Positions 44,661-56,756 of a DNA stretch of 64,000 nt are shown one piece after another. The notes below the pieces were generated by a model. It did not search any database. It saw only the letters and a program-made list of their open reading frames with translations, and was not told where the DNA came from. Both the position numbers and the translations under genes were made by a program. This DNA comes from Emergomyces orientalis (lineage: Eukaryota; Ascomycota; Eurotiomycetes; Onygenales; Ajellomycetaceae): assembly GCA_002110485.1 (NCBI GenBank), contig MOWL01000024.1, positions 124,001 through 188,000 on the forward strand, in the 5' to 3' direction. Numbering within the stretch: the first letter of the stretch is position 1; every line of letters starts with the position of its first letter.

Positions 44661-46936
44661 TCAACCAATTTCCATATCCCCCCAACCCATGTCAAATTCC
44701 TGTACCAGCGTATCCCATTGCGCCCAGTCAACCGGGTTATCATCTAACCAGTTCTGCGCACTGCTGTTACCCTGGTTCGCAAGAACAGACGGTTCGAGAA
44801 AGATATTGTTATTATTCTCCATATTGCCATCTTCACCTGGCCTGCTGCTGCTCCTGCTGGTGTTGTTGTCGTCGTCGTTGTTCTGGACATGAGTGGTCCC
44901 GAACGCAGGCGGTGTAGCAGGGTTAAATAAACGGTGTTGGTGGCTGAGGGAAAGGGTGTCTTGATGGCCTAGTGCCATTGGCATCATTGGCGGATTGTTG
45001 GTTCCTAAAGTGTTGTTGAAAGATATATCTTGTGGCTTTGCGTATGCTAATGACTTCGAGGCCGTGTTATGCTTCTTTTCCCCGCTCGCCTTCGCGGCTT
45101 CTGTCTTCTTGTATGATGAGCAAGTTCGTTGTGCGATTAGTAGCCGTATAAATTCCGGCCTTCGGCTGCTCACAGTTTCTTGATCATTCCTTATGCCTGG
45201 GGGCATATTATCAACAAGAGATTTCTCCCTCGCAGCCCATGCCTTCAACGTCAAATTCCCAATGGCCACATACAATGCATTTTTATATTTCGTCAGCAGC
45301 TGCGGCCGGTTGGTAAATGAGATTTCCACTTGATGCCAGGCGGCGTCGATATCAGGCCCGATCGTGCGCAGACGTAACTCACTAAGCATGCAAATAACAG
45401 CGTGCCACTGGAAACTGACATCTGCAGGCCACAGGTACCGCGTCATGCTTTCTGTAGTTCTGATAAGGTTATCACACTCGAGCACCTTGACGCTCGTGGC
45501 AAATAGATGATCCCTCAGTTTGTCGTCCAGAATATCAGCCCCAGTGGTGCCCTGACCGGCACCCTTTACGCGGTATATAGGTAATCGTACAACGGCAATG
45601 ACACACTGGCCAATCAAGGAAGCTGCCAAATGTAATGGGATGGAAGGGTCGCAGAAACGAAAATATTTGTGCTCCAGCAGCGCTTGCAGATCATCCACAC
45701 GCTTGTTCTTGTCAGCGGCGGACATGTCGTTTCCGCCTATATCGCGCCAAGTGCTACCGGGCGAGAATATTGCTTGACTTTCTCGGAGGAAATCGCCCAC
45801 TTGGCACTGGATTAGGCGGAACAGCATCTCGGTTGGGCCGGTGTGTTCTATGGGGGGATGCTTCATGTCGGGAGTCAAATCGCTGTCGTTGACGTTCAGG
45901 GGCATTCGAGTGTCCCAAGGATGGCGAAGAAGGGACGTCCCAACACCGGAGAGCTCGGAGGAATATATGTCAAGACTTATGATCTGCCACCATAGCCGGC
46001 GACGCATTTCGGTTTCGAATACGGAAAGGCCAAGTATAAATCCATCCCGGTGGAGGCCGATGCGCTGCGCGATTCTTAACAATATACCGCTGTAGATCCA
46101 GAGGATTTGGTGGTTGCAAGCACGCCTAATTGAAATCTGAATGCGGGGTGGATATATTACAGAAAATACTCCTCTAATAAATATAGAGGTACGGGTGGAA
46201 ACTCACGAGGTAAAGTACAAAGGCCTCGACAACAGTGAGGTTCGAACTCCTCATAAATCCGACATTTATTAATGCCTGCTTAGTTGCAAACCGGTATTTG
46301 GTTAAGAGTGTCGATTTCGCTTCACACAGTTGACTTTGGCAGTCACGATCAGTCATGGAGGTAACTGAACAGGTGTAGATGGCAAACATGAGCGCCTCTG
46401 TGGCTTTAGAGACATTACACAAATCTGCTGCTCCGTCTAGAATTTCCTGTTGTACGGTAGATGCGTGAAATATCTTAATGAGGGAGACGGAGAACGAACC
46501 CAATGAAGTATTTAGATTTCCCCTCCGCCGTAACTAACTGGCCTGATTCTCTTGGCTCATCCGTATTATTTTTGGTACGAACGGGCATCTCAATACGAGC
46601 TGGCATATTGGCCGTCGACCCTGATGAGAAATTTATAGGAATCTCCTGGCCCCCATCATCGGAGCCATCGAAATTGATGCCATGACTACACAATATCTCC
46701 TCGTATCTCCTCAGCCGAGAGAGCAGTATAGTTTCAGGAGAGTTTTTTTTCCGTCGCCTAGGGGCTGGCGGGGCGCGGAATATGCAGGAAGCCCCAGCTT
46801 TTACACAGGCCGTGCAAGGATCATGTCTATCGCATTTAATTTTTCTTTGATAGCAAAGAATGCAGAAATATGGCATCGAAGATCCTGGATGAGGAGTAAG
46901 GGAGGGAGTAGGATGGGCGTTACTTTTAGAAGACAT
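44661..46936 (-). pseudogene. Zn2Cys6 transcription factor, probably broken
   Basis: The protein opens with a perfect fungal binuclear zinc cluster, C-x2-C-x6-C-x5-C-x2-C-x6-C (Cys25 to Cys51), and a basic RRRKK tract. The middle-homology domain (Fungal_trans) follows: IKIFHASTVQQ, TKYRFATKQALINVGF, then across an intron (46206-46137, donor GTGAGT) ILWIYSGILLRIAQRIGLHRDG and ETEMRRRLWWQ. The tail is asparagine/serine-rich. Near 46500 the reading frame breaks: GKSKYFI is in one frame and SLIKIFHA in another, with only a GGG run between and no credible intron. Relatives usually carry about 30 to 40 more residues there, so a deletion plus frameshift is the likeliest cause. An automated model could bridge it with a 49-base intron (GTTCTC donor), but that removes conserved residues. 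It would probably have regulated the neighbouring block. Confidence 0.8.
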
Positions 46937-47534
46937 GATGGGTCACTAATTAGTGTGACACTGGGGGAATGCCTCGAGCTAATAGGCATATGAATCGAGA
47001 GTAAACTGTCGTAGTAGGATGGTCTGAAATTCCCAGGTTGCGGATATTTTTCGTCTAATAACGATGTCCACTTGATTGTTCGATAGTAATTTTTGCTGGG
47101 CACCCGTTCCAACGCAATTGCAGGAAAGCAGATCTATTAAGACATAGAATCACATTCAATAATGCATGATTTTAAGCACAGATTCCTCCCGTTGCTATTC
47201 TGGCATGGATTCCCCTGAACGCCTGAACACCCCTCAAATGAAGTCAAAAGCCGCCAAGCCATAGCAGATTAGTCAGATAAATAGTTCGCGCCAAGACTTT
47301 CTCAACACTAAAAATAGTAACATTCTCCAGCGGATCCGTGGTATCAATAAAGCTTGATTAAACATCCTGATTACAAATTGCACGGACAGTGTTAAAGGTA
47401 GCAGATCAGGAGAGATGGATGAGTATATATTGCGTGTAGTTGGTTAGAGATACATCTAAATATGTTCTACGCTTCCACAAGCCCAAACTATGTTAATTTC
47501 CCGGTCAAACAAGCAAGACCTCATCCGTGCCCTG
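46937..47534. other. Intergenic between regulator and transporter
   Basis: About 600 bases between the regulator's start and the transporter's 3' end, with no further gene seen. This presumably holds the regulator's promoter. Confidence 0.55.
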
Positions 47535-49270
47535 CTACCAGCAACCATTCCCAACTTTGCTCTTTTGCAGGCCCTTTACGCTCCTCCACTCCATAGCTAG
47601 TGCCCCAAGTACACCCAAACATGATAGCGCCAATGCTACCTGAAATGTTTCGACAAGGGCGTCATTATATTTATCAAGCACACGATCAAGGATCTCCGGG
47701 CTGTGGATATGGTTCCGGAGTGTTGTTGCGCCGACATCTATGAGAGTGGACGCGTCAATGCCTGGAATGCTCGCCAATCGACCTTTGAGTCCGTTCGCGA
47801 AGACGTTTTGGCCAACGGCAATAAATATTGCTCCTCCAAAGGACTGTGCGAAGAGGACGAGCGCTGCACCTACAGGGACATCCGATTTCGGCAGCACAGT
47901 TTGAGCCGCCATGTGTGGGTGCTGCATGCCCGCGCCGAGTCCAAAACCGTACAAAACCAGATATCCGACCCATTTCGCATGTCCGGTTTCTTTTGTAAAG
48001 GTTGTCATCAGGCCTACACCTATGGAAGTGCACACTGTGCTGAGGATCATGAATGGGGTATAATATCACATTTTGCTGACCACGACGCCAGCCACAATCC
48101 CCCCAACGGCGAAGGAAATCATGATTGGAAGAATGTTGATTCCGGAATTGACAGCGCTCACGCCCTTGACTGCCTGGAACCAAATTGGTAGGTAATACGT
48201 AATCGCCAACATGTGTCCACCAGTGCAAGTCGAGTAGTAAAAACCAGCCAACATGCTCCTCTGCGCCACTACTCTCCCCGGTACACTAGCATACTCCTTG
48301 TTCCATACCTGAATGCCCATATATCCAAACAGGAGGAGTACAAACACCACCAGCAGGACGATAATCCGGACCGAATTCCACTCGTAGGTTGTTCCACCCC
48401 ACTGCAGCGCCAACAGAAGGCAAATCATGCCCGGGAAAAAGCAGAGCATCCCAAAGGGATCAAGATGTAACATCTTTTTCCTCAAGGAAGCACTGGTGAT
48501 GCCTGTACTATGTTTCTCTTTTGGAATCTTCAAAACGAACAAGACGATCGCCAAGGTCACAGCGTCGATTGGAAGGTTGATATAGAAACACCATCTCCAG
48601 GAAACCTTGTCCGTGAACACTCCCCCCAGCAGCGGGGCCACTACGGAGGCGAGTCCGAAAGTGGACCCCAGAAATCCCAGGCACATCGGTCGCTTAGCGA
48701 GCGGTATGGTATGTAGTATAATGACAACTGCGCCCGCGAAGATAGCCGACGACCCCATGCCCGTGATGGCTCTACCGAAAATGAAAGCGACGGAATTCGG
48801 TGCCGCGCCACAGACAGCGGAGCCAATTTCGAACAAGATAATACCGATGACAAATACCCATTTGGGCGAGAACAGCGTATATATTTTGCCGAAGATGACC
48901 TGGGTGGAGCAGTTGGTGATGAAATAGACGCTTCCGTACCAGCCGATGTCGTCAATGGCTTTGAAGTCATCAGAGATTCGTGGGATGGCGGTTGTGATGA
49001 TTGTTCGATTCTAAATGTTTAATTTCGGTTGGTATTGGTTCTCTAGTATTTATTGGAGAACTACTTGTAGATACGTCGGTATTGTTTGTCCTGCAGCCAA
49101 CTTACAAGGGCAACTATGAAGAAGACTAAGTAAACTGCACCCATCACCACCAGCATTATTTTTGTCGATGGATATTCTGTTTGGTCTTCATTCTGAGAAG
49201 AACCAGCTTCCTCTTCTACCGGCGTCTTCTCTAGGTCAACAGGTGAACTTTGCCTGGCGGATATTGACAT
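47535..49270 (-). pseudogene. MFS transporter, DHA2 type, with nonsense codon
   Basis: This is a 14-helix drug:H+ antiporter-type major facilitator, normally at the plasma membrane and exporting toxic or secreted metabolites. Exon 1 is 49270-49106 (polar N end, then helix 1 IMLVVMGAVYLVFFIVAL), and the second exon runs from 49010. The frame gives family motifs: NRTIITTAIPRI, DDIGWYGSVYFI, FGKIYTLFSPKW, GRAITGMGSSAIFAGA, FGLASVVAPLLGGVFTDKVSWRWCFYINLP. It is interrupted by TGA at 48068-48066, inside what should read SKxGYYTPFMILS (SKM, stop, YYTPFMILS). The frame then continues open to 47535. Total length would be about 546 codons with the stop as codon 370. A GT..AG pair that skips the stop would need a 30-base intron, which is too short. 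Readthrough is possible but unproven. Confidence 0.85.
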
Positions 49271-50336
49271 GGTTTGGTATAGGATTCGAATCTTTCTTTT
49301 TTAGATCTGATCAATTGACTTGGGAAAATTCAAGCGCGAGTGACAATTAATACACTTAACCAAAACAATTCAATTTTTTTTATTAGCTCCATATTCCCGT
49401 TGCCCACCTATATATACAAAATTCCACTTACACAGTTACCTGGATTCCTCCATTCTCAGCCTCTGGTCTGCAATGTTTACGGCCCCGTCCAACCATATAT
49501 GGCCGGTGCTTTGGTCCCATCTCGGGCCCGAGAGAGCAGCAAAGGGCCAGAAGCACAAAAAAAAGGGGATGAGCAGGTCATGAAAATAATCCCCATACCT
49601 AACCAAGCGGGATACAAAATATGATCCCACGATACTATAGACAATAAAAACATTTTAAATTTAACAGAGTGGTCGGTATACAGGTAACTTTTAGTTAACC
49701 ATTATTCCATCAAAACAAAAATCCTCGTGAAAATCAACGCTAGCAGCCCTGTGAAAATGCGCCGTGTTCGCCCTCTCGGACGTCGGCCTTTCAGCTTACT
49801 TGGCTTACACAGTTCATGTAAGCTTTGGACAAATTTAGTCCCACCATCCGCAGACCCTGTCGGTGATTATGCAACCGTTCCATTACAAATACATGGATAT
49901 CGGTGGCTCAGTCGCGGTCCTAACAGATGAGGCTTTCGTTATCTGAACCCTTCCCATTTTCCACTGAAGATATTCTGCTGTCAGGATCGGGTTCGGCCGT
50001 TAAATTTGTCAGCCCGTCACAGATATGATGTAACTACTAGTTAACTTCGGAGTAGTTAATTATTTCCGTCAAACAAGGACTTGGTTAGCCTTGAGCAAAC
50101 CTTGAAATGTCTTTCAAACATTGCTATGAGTAAGAACGAAAATACACATATATATAACTGCCAGAATTCCTCTCCAAATCCAAAATTTTACACAAGCAGC
50201 AACAGACCATTTATCCTTTTGTCTTTATCAACTACTTGTCTAATGAGCCAGAAACCCCAACATCACAGAATCCAACAACTTTAATAGCAGCACGTTTATT
50301 CAATTCAGCAAAATACGGCTCAATAGCATCTTCAAA
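49271..50336. promoter_or_regulatory. Divergent promoter, MFS transporter and NmrA-like gene
   Basis: About 1.07 kb between two divergent starts. Short frames show no domain. This would be a natural site for a shared cluster regulator, but I see no clear CGG-N-CCG pair. Confidence 0.45.
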
Positions 50337-51483
50337 ATGTCGAAGCTTATCACTGTTTTCGGCGCGACCGGTAATCAGGGGGGCTCTGTGATCAGAGCCA
50401 TCCTCGCCGACCCCACTTTATCCAAGGAGTTCAAAATCAGGGGTATCACCCGAGATACCTCCAAACCATCCGCGCAGGAATTGGCTAAACAAGGGGTTGA
50501 GATGATGAGTGTACGTTTAACTGCCCAAGAGATATCTCTTCAACAGCAGCATTACTATGTTATATCCATATCCACAAACCTGCCCTACATAATGGTTTGT
50601 CCCCATTCAAAGAAAACCCTCTCTGACAAGGTTTACTCCAGGCGGATATGAGCTCCACCTCCTCCATCGCCCCCGCCGTCGCAAACGCTCACACCGTCTT
50701 CCTCGTCACCAACTTCTGGGATTCCGCCAAGAAGGAGGTCGAATATTCCCAGGGCAAAAACGTCGCTGACGCCGTCAAAGCCGCTGGCGCCTCGCACCTC
50801 ATCTTCTCGTCTCTGATAAACGTGACAGAGGCAACCAAGGGTCGACTGCCACATGTAGACCACTTCGACGGCAAGGCTGACGTCGAGAAGTACATCAGGG
50901 GCATCGGTTTGCCGGCGACGTTCGTGTTGCCGGGTTACTTTATGAATAATTTTGAGAGGTCGCTGAGGAAAGGGGAGGACGGTGTTTTTACTTTGAGCTT
51001 GCCGATCAGTGATAAGGCGCAGTTCCCGTTGTTCGATGTTGCTGATACCGGTAAGTTTTATTTCTTTTAACAACGCAACCTTGGTAGCCCCCAACGCAAA
51101 TAATTCCCCTCAAAAAGAAGAAAAATTTCAGAACTAACAATCCTCCAGGAAAATACGTGACGGCCGCCATGAAGAAATACCCCGCAACTCTGGGCGGAGA
51201 CATCTACGAAGCAATTGACTACTACACCCCAAGCCGCATCGTTGCAGAATTTACCGAAGTAACTGGATATCCCGCCAAAATGGTCCAGATTAGCCCTGAG
51301 CAATACAAGTCCTTCTTGCCCGCGTTTGCGGCGCAGGAGTTTTTGGAAAACCATCGGCTGCTGGAGGGCCCGGGCTATTATGCCGGGGCAAGTCTGGGTG
51401 AGAGCCTTGCGATTTTGGAACAGAAGCCGACGAGTTGGAAGGAGTTTGTGGAAAAGGCGAAGAGTCGGGCTTGGAAAGAATGA
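50337..51483 (+). CDS. NmrA-like NAD(P)-binding protein
   Basis: This is an atypical short-chain dehydrogenase of the NmrA/HSCARG family. Members bind NAD(P) and act either as redox sensors that control transcription factors or as reductases of small molecules. Exons 50337-50510, 50642-51050 and 51149-51483 give 305 residues, the usual size. The N-terminal Rossmann motif is VFGATGNQGGSV, followed by the family pattern GITRDTSKPSAQELAKQGVE. Later landmarks are VFLVTNFWD, AGASHLIFSSL, HFDGKADVEKYI, LPATFVLPGYFMNNF and the C-terminal EVTGYPAKMVQI. The TYxxxK catalytic motif of classical SDRs is absent, as is normal here. The gene is fully open and its donors are strong (GTACGT, GTAAGT). It could be a regulator of the adjoining redox genes. 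Confidence 0.94.
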
Positions 51484-51714
51484 GATGGGGGAATTGGGTT
51501 TGGAGAGGAGGCTTGTCGGCGTTTGAAATGGCCAGAAGTGTTCATTTGAAGTGTTTTATATGCACAGTCACACGAATAATATAAAAAGTTCTGAGAGCGA
51601 TGGATATTCAGCTGTGTAGCTGAGGGCTGAAATGATGATGGCTTGGATTTAAACCTTAATGTATAATGAAACTGATGTATTTATATTTATGTCTTCCAAA
51701 ATTGCAAACATGGC

Positions 51715-52896
51715 TCAATCGTCATTAACATACATGTCAAACACCTCCTCGTAAAACCTCTTCCCAACATCCCTATGGCTTCTCACCTTCGTCCTCAACT
51801 GCGACTCACCCCACGTATCATATTTCCCCCTCAAAAAGGGCGAATCAATATTCATCCCCTCCTCAGACTCACCACCGCTACCAACTCCAACAACCTTCTG
51901 AAATTCATCCTTCAACGTCCCCACCGCCTCCTGTTTAGTCAAGCCGCGCCGAACCCCTTGGAAAAACGGCACACTAAAGCGCTCTCCGGACCCTGGCTCC
52001 ATAAGCACACGATGTGTAGTGGCTTTACACACACCATTAGTGACGACTTCAAATGCCTGGCCAATGTTAACAACGAAAGTGCCCGGCACGCAGGGAACGT
52101 CAATCCATGCACCGGCTTTATTCAGCGCCTGCAGACCCTTTACGGAGGGCGGGGATGCTTGGAGGAGAAACGTCCACCAGCCCGAGGAGTCTTTGTGGGG
52201 GCCGACGCCCTGCGTTCCGTCGGTACTGTCGGAGGTGCCTGGGTAATGGACCAGTTTCAGGCGGTGTTGATCAGAGAGGAAAGGTAGGAATGTTGATGGG
52301 GGGAGTGAGAGGGCTTCGGCGACGAGGTGCAGGAAGCGTTCGCCTAGGGATGTTAGTTCGGAAATATACGATTGGACGATTGGTGTAAGTATCGGGAGTT
52401 GCGAGGGCCACTATATTTAACGGTTATTAGTATTATTTTGCGTTTCTGTGGGAAGCCACTCAGAAATTATACATGTCCAGCAACAGCATGGAAATATATG
52501 TCTTAAATTTACCTGATTCGGGCCCCTCAGTCGTTCATACAGGGGTTTTTCCGATGTATAAGTGACATCAAGCTCTGTCGCAAATTCTACCTGCTCTCGT
52601 GTATCCGCTTTGCCCCCGGTTGTCTCCGCGCCTACACTGCTGTATCCTAAAAAATGGGGAGAATTGTGCAGCGCAATTTCTTCCTTGGCCGACTCGGGCA
52701 AATTGAAAAGTTGCGGTAGCACTCCGATAAGTTTGGTAATGACATTTTCGGGAACGCCATGGTTGGACACGTATAAGAACCCGACAGAAACAAGAGCGTA
52801 GTGTAGTTGTTTGAGGAGTTCTGGTTTTGTAGCGGGGGATTCTGCCAGAGATAGGTCGATTGTTGGAATTTCGGAGAATGCGTAGGAGGGCTCCAT
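51715..52896 (-). CDS. Fe(II)/2-oxoglutarate-dependent oxygenase
   Basis: This belongs to the isopenicillin-N-synthase-like superfamily (DIOX_N plus 2OG-FeII_Oxy), which hydroxylates, desaturates or ring-closes small molecules with 2-oxoglutarate and oxygen. Exons 52896-52513 and 52410-51715 give 359 residues. The N-terminal domain has IPTIDLSLAES, VSVGFLYVSNHGVPENV and FNLPESAKEEIAL. The iron triad is complete: His200 and Asp202 in GPHKDSS and His261 in TTHRV. The 2-oxoglutarate arginine is Arg272 in the RFSVPFF motif. The gene is convergent with the NmrA-like gene (231 bases between stops). The substrate is not predictable. It sits among other oxidative enzymes, so a tailoring or catabolic step is likely. 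Confidence 0.94.
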
Positions 52897-53734
52897 GGTT
52901 ATTCAACGCAAACAAAAGATAATCCCATACAATGAAAACGGCAGCTGAGAAATCAGCACTGACTCTCCCAGGACATTAATGTCGTGGGCTGTTGTGAAAA
53001 TGAAAATCTGATCTAAAAGAGGGGTATGGTTTCACCCTGGGGCATATAAATAAGTCCGCAATTGAGTCTGCTGTTATAACATGAAATTGAATTCCCATCA
53101 ACTAAGCGAACCGTTGAGATCAACGAAAAAGAAGCTATTTGTCTCCTGTTCCTCAGCCTGGGAGTCAAGTCGCATAGCCTGGGAGAGACATGCCGCCGAC
53201 CACAAGGGATTCTCTCCACTGTCAGCCGTAGACCAGTCAGAATGCCGGGAACAATCTTATTGCCGGCCGGAGGGACACCGGGATGTTTGAACCTTAACTC
53301 GGGTATGTTATTCCACTGCCCGGTGCCCGCACGGCGTGCAGGGCCAACCCGGCTATGATCAGAAATGCCGAAAGTCAGTTCTCTGTAACTGGTTGACAGC
53401 ACCACGGGGGCTTGGCGAGATCGATTACGTTCATTAGAATTGACTGATTTCCTTTCGAATATGATCTTCATCCCGAGTTTTTGCCCTTCTACTCATTAAA
53501 AGCGCTAAGGAGAGCGCGGGTCAGGGATTTAGTTTACAGAAAAAATTTTCCCAACGAACACTGCAAAGGTAGACATCTATTTGAAAATTATCATAACATC
53601 ACAAGGGACAATAGCAAACTCCGAAGGCGGCTGCTGATGTAGATATTTTCTTCTATATTTTGATAAAGGATGGGTTTCTGCTTCTCCTTCTTTCCGCCAT
53701 TTTCTGAAAACTAGGGTCTTTGATTTAAAAGACA
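52897..53734. other. Intergenic, promoter of 2OG oxygenase
   Basis: About 840 bases, with no gene called. A minus frame at 53013-53471 is open for 152 codons but shows no domain or sensible context. Confidence 0.5.
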
Positions 53735-55393
53735 TCAGCTTCCAGCCTGAACGTCAACATGATCTTCCAACCCAAGGCAGCCACAAATTCGAGAATCGGG
53801 GTCCCTCCGTTGTCGAATTTCTGCTAGAGTTTTCGCCTGCCCGTTTCCCCAGACTTCCGACCGCCGAACCTGAAAATCAAATTCGCCCACATAAGCTCCA
53901 ACAGAATGTGCTTCAATCCCCTTCATCACATCCCTAGCCCAGGATTTACACCTTGAGTCGTCCCGTTCGTGATTCCATATGGCGTAAAGCGCGAAGAAGT
54001 GATCAGATTGGAGGCTAAGGGCCATGTCCGGAAGCTGTCGTCTGCTACAAGGCTTCATGCCAGTCCAGAACACCTGTGATGTCTTGGTAGGTAACGTCGT
54101 GAACGCTGGTTCCAGCACGGAGACGACATCAGCGTCGTTTTTGAGATAGGCATTGTCGACGCAATAACAACTAGCTTGTGGGTAGGCCTTGGCTTTGCTC
54201 TCCAATAATTTGCTGAGATTTGTTTTTGTGCAGACGGAGTGAGTCAGCGCTCCTGGTGGGCGGGATTTCTCAGCCTTCTGTAATCCTTCCTCTACAGTGC
54301 TCTCATCATCGCCAAAGCCGACAAGAGTAATTGTTAAGCATGGCTCTTCAATTCCCGAAGGATAGCTGCCAACAACGATGGGTTCAACACCATCAGCGCT
54401 TGTGAATGGGACCTATTAATATCAACATGGCAAACTCGTTAGATAGAAACAGTAGCAGCGCACCCAAGACTGTCCATACCTGCAATATCCAGGAAAATGC
54501 AGCCGTATAATCTTTCATCGCATAAACGTATTGCGATGAACGCATCACTTTCGGAGCTGGTCGAGTTTGCAGATGAAACCGGGTGACGATGCCAGGGAAA
54601 CCAGGCCCAGCTCCTCTGGCAGCCCAGAAAAGGTCGCTATTTTGCTGAGTGTTTGCTTGGATCAGGTTGCCACTGGCCGTCACCACATCGATAGCAAGTA
54701 TGTGTTCGCATGACCAACCCCAGTTCTGCTCCGATCCAGTCAGTCTATCCACATAGAAATTTTCCGGGAAACCAGGCATACGTTGCAATTCCAACCCATA
54801 CCACCAGCCAGGAGAAATCCACCAATACCAACTTCAGGGCAGTGGCCGACCTGGAACATCCTGTTTTTCGAGATAAGGAACTCATTCAGAGCCTGCCCGG
54901 TCGTGCTTGGAGAGGCACTAACAATCCCTGTCTCTTGGTCAAAGGAGACATGCGAGTAATTCCCAAGATCTAGAAGGATGGCATCGTCCCGAATACTCCA
55001 GGCAGGAAAGCTATGTCCGCCGGAAATGACTGAGAGGCGGCATTCCTTTTCAATTGCTAGGTTTACCGCTTCCACGACGTCCGAATCGTTCTTCGCGTCC
55101 ACAATAGCTAGGGGGTATCTTTTGGGTATATCGCGGTTAAATAATCGTCGGGTACGCGCTTCGTCATATATGTTTTGGTCTGCAGAGTGGCGCCATACAA
55201 CGGATAATGGCATGTTTGTCAGGAAATGACTATTTATATATTCTCTGAGGTACTTAGAAAGGGCTAAGGAGATGAGTTGCGATGTGGTCTGAAATAAATC
55301 GTAAAGAAAACTTCGGGAAATGGGTTGCAGTCTTCTAAGGCGGTATAGACTTGCTCTCCGAGAGAGATATTTAGCTAGACTATTAAGGAGCAT
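53735..55393 (-). CDS. FAD-linked oxidase, BBE/PCMH family
   Basis: This is a flavin oxidase of the berberine-bridge/6-hydroxynicotine-oxidase type, often found in fungal metabolite clusters where it oxidises alcohols, amines or forms rings. Exons 55393-54782, 54725-54480 and 54412-53735 give 511 residues. The PCMH FAD domain has RYPLAIVDAKN, SVISGGHSFPAWS (His127, the expected histidyl-FAD site) and VGHCPEVGIGGFLLAGGMGWN (Cys185, the expected second covalent site). It continues after intron 1 with WGWSCEHILAIDVVTASG, NSDLFWAARGAGPGFPGIVT and RFHLQTRP. The C-terminal part lacks an obvious classical BBE tail. The start at 55393 is the first ATG of the open stretch; it gives an N-terminal arginine-rich leader, so a later start (MPLSVVWRHS) is possible. 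No clear signal peptide is seen. Confidence 0.9.
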
Positions 55394-56756
55394 TGCGGGG
55401 AAAACAGCTGCCCCGAGGTCCAAACCAATCTGTATCTTCGTATTCTTATCGCAAGTTTGGAAATGTACCAGGTTGGAAGATTATTAAGTTACAAGGGGCT
55501 GAGAAGAAGCTTTAAGCTCCCTTCTACCCCGAAAATCAAAAATCAGGGCTTCTAGCTCAGGGGTGCATCCTGATACTGTTATGATATACCGCCTATTCTA
55601 GCCATCTGTGATGACTGAATATAGTTGTACCTGTACCCAAGAGATGATCAATTTATCACCTATCCAAAAACCTAGTATACATGAACATGTTATTAACCCA
55701 CTGAACTCTCTTTTCTTTTCATGCTAAAATAAAATCAAAAATCAAAAAAAAAAATCGGTGGAAGCTAAATTTTGTTTTCAAATATTTTTTCACATTATAT
55801 CATATATACTAAGGAATATGAATCCTTTCCATACTACCTACCTACAACAGCATAAACGTGTAGTTTTTCTGTACGTCTTAATATAACCTGCAGCCATGGC
55901 CTTGTAGCTTGCGTTGAAATCATGCCCAGTACTTTTGCAAAGATCCATTCAGAAAAGCTTTAGGCAAACTGCGGGGTACTAGGGATTGTGATGGATGAGA
56001 ACCCTGTTATATGGCAGCTGTAAGGCTGAGTAATACTAAATTTGAAAGATACTATTGTATAAATAATTTCCAATAATATATTCTCCAGATTGAGATTAGT
56101 CGGAAATCAGGTCTAAGCTTTAACTACTATTTTAGACCAGCATACCCTAGCAAAAAGTTAAGGAACTGCAGATTCGGTGACCATCTGAGATGGCGTAACT
56201 ACATGTACCCGTGTTACCCTAAAAAGGCCACATGTCCTTTTTTTTTGTTCCTATTTACGTTGGAGAAAAAGATCAGATGGGAACTTCGCCGGCGAAACTG
56301 CATATGAAATGCAACGACTGCAACGGTCTCTTGGGAATATCTCTTTTGAGAGCCACCGCTACAGCAGGTCGTTCAATCTTCCCTCAACATGCATTCAGCG
56401 TGGCGGTTGCAGGCACGTTTAATCCACATAATATGCTTAAATTATATCTTGAAAAATAGTATTTATAGAAAGTTAGGACCTATTTTCGCTATCATACAGG
56501 AGAAATCTCAACCGCAGAGCTCACTGAGCTCCCGAGTCTTGAATATGCTTCAGGCAAGAATTTGCATATTAATACGGACAATAGAAATTGAACGACCTGA
56601 TAACAATGTTTAGCTATCAATGTTTATTTGCTTTTCTCAACTCAACTTGTCCGCCTGTGAACTATCTTTCCAGCCTTCGTTGTATCCCCCCACCCCCCCT
56701 TCTCCTTGAAAATATTTGACGTCCAAACTCGTTGAAGGGATCTTGCATTCACATGT
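55394..56756. other. Intergenic upstream of FAD oxidase
   Basis: About 1.36 kb, AT-rich, without supported genes. It holds the promoter of the FAD oxidase on the left and the 3' end of the MYND gene on the right. Confidence 0.5.

Noticed and set aside
46225..46250. B-box-like GGTTCGAACTCC
   Set aside because: It lies inside the coding part of the transcription-factor gene and has no A box or stems.
46452..46500. A 49-base GTTCTC..CAG intron repairing the regulator's frame
   Set aside because: Its donor is poor and it would remove the conserved IKIFHASTVQQ segment.
48040..48066. A 30-base GT..AG intron that would remove the transporter stop
   Set aside because: It is shorter than known fungal introns and would delete the conserved YYTPFMIL segment.
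53013..53471. 152-codon minus frame upstream of the 2OG oxygenase
   Set aside because: The arginine-rich, low-information product has no domain; more likely a chance frame.
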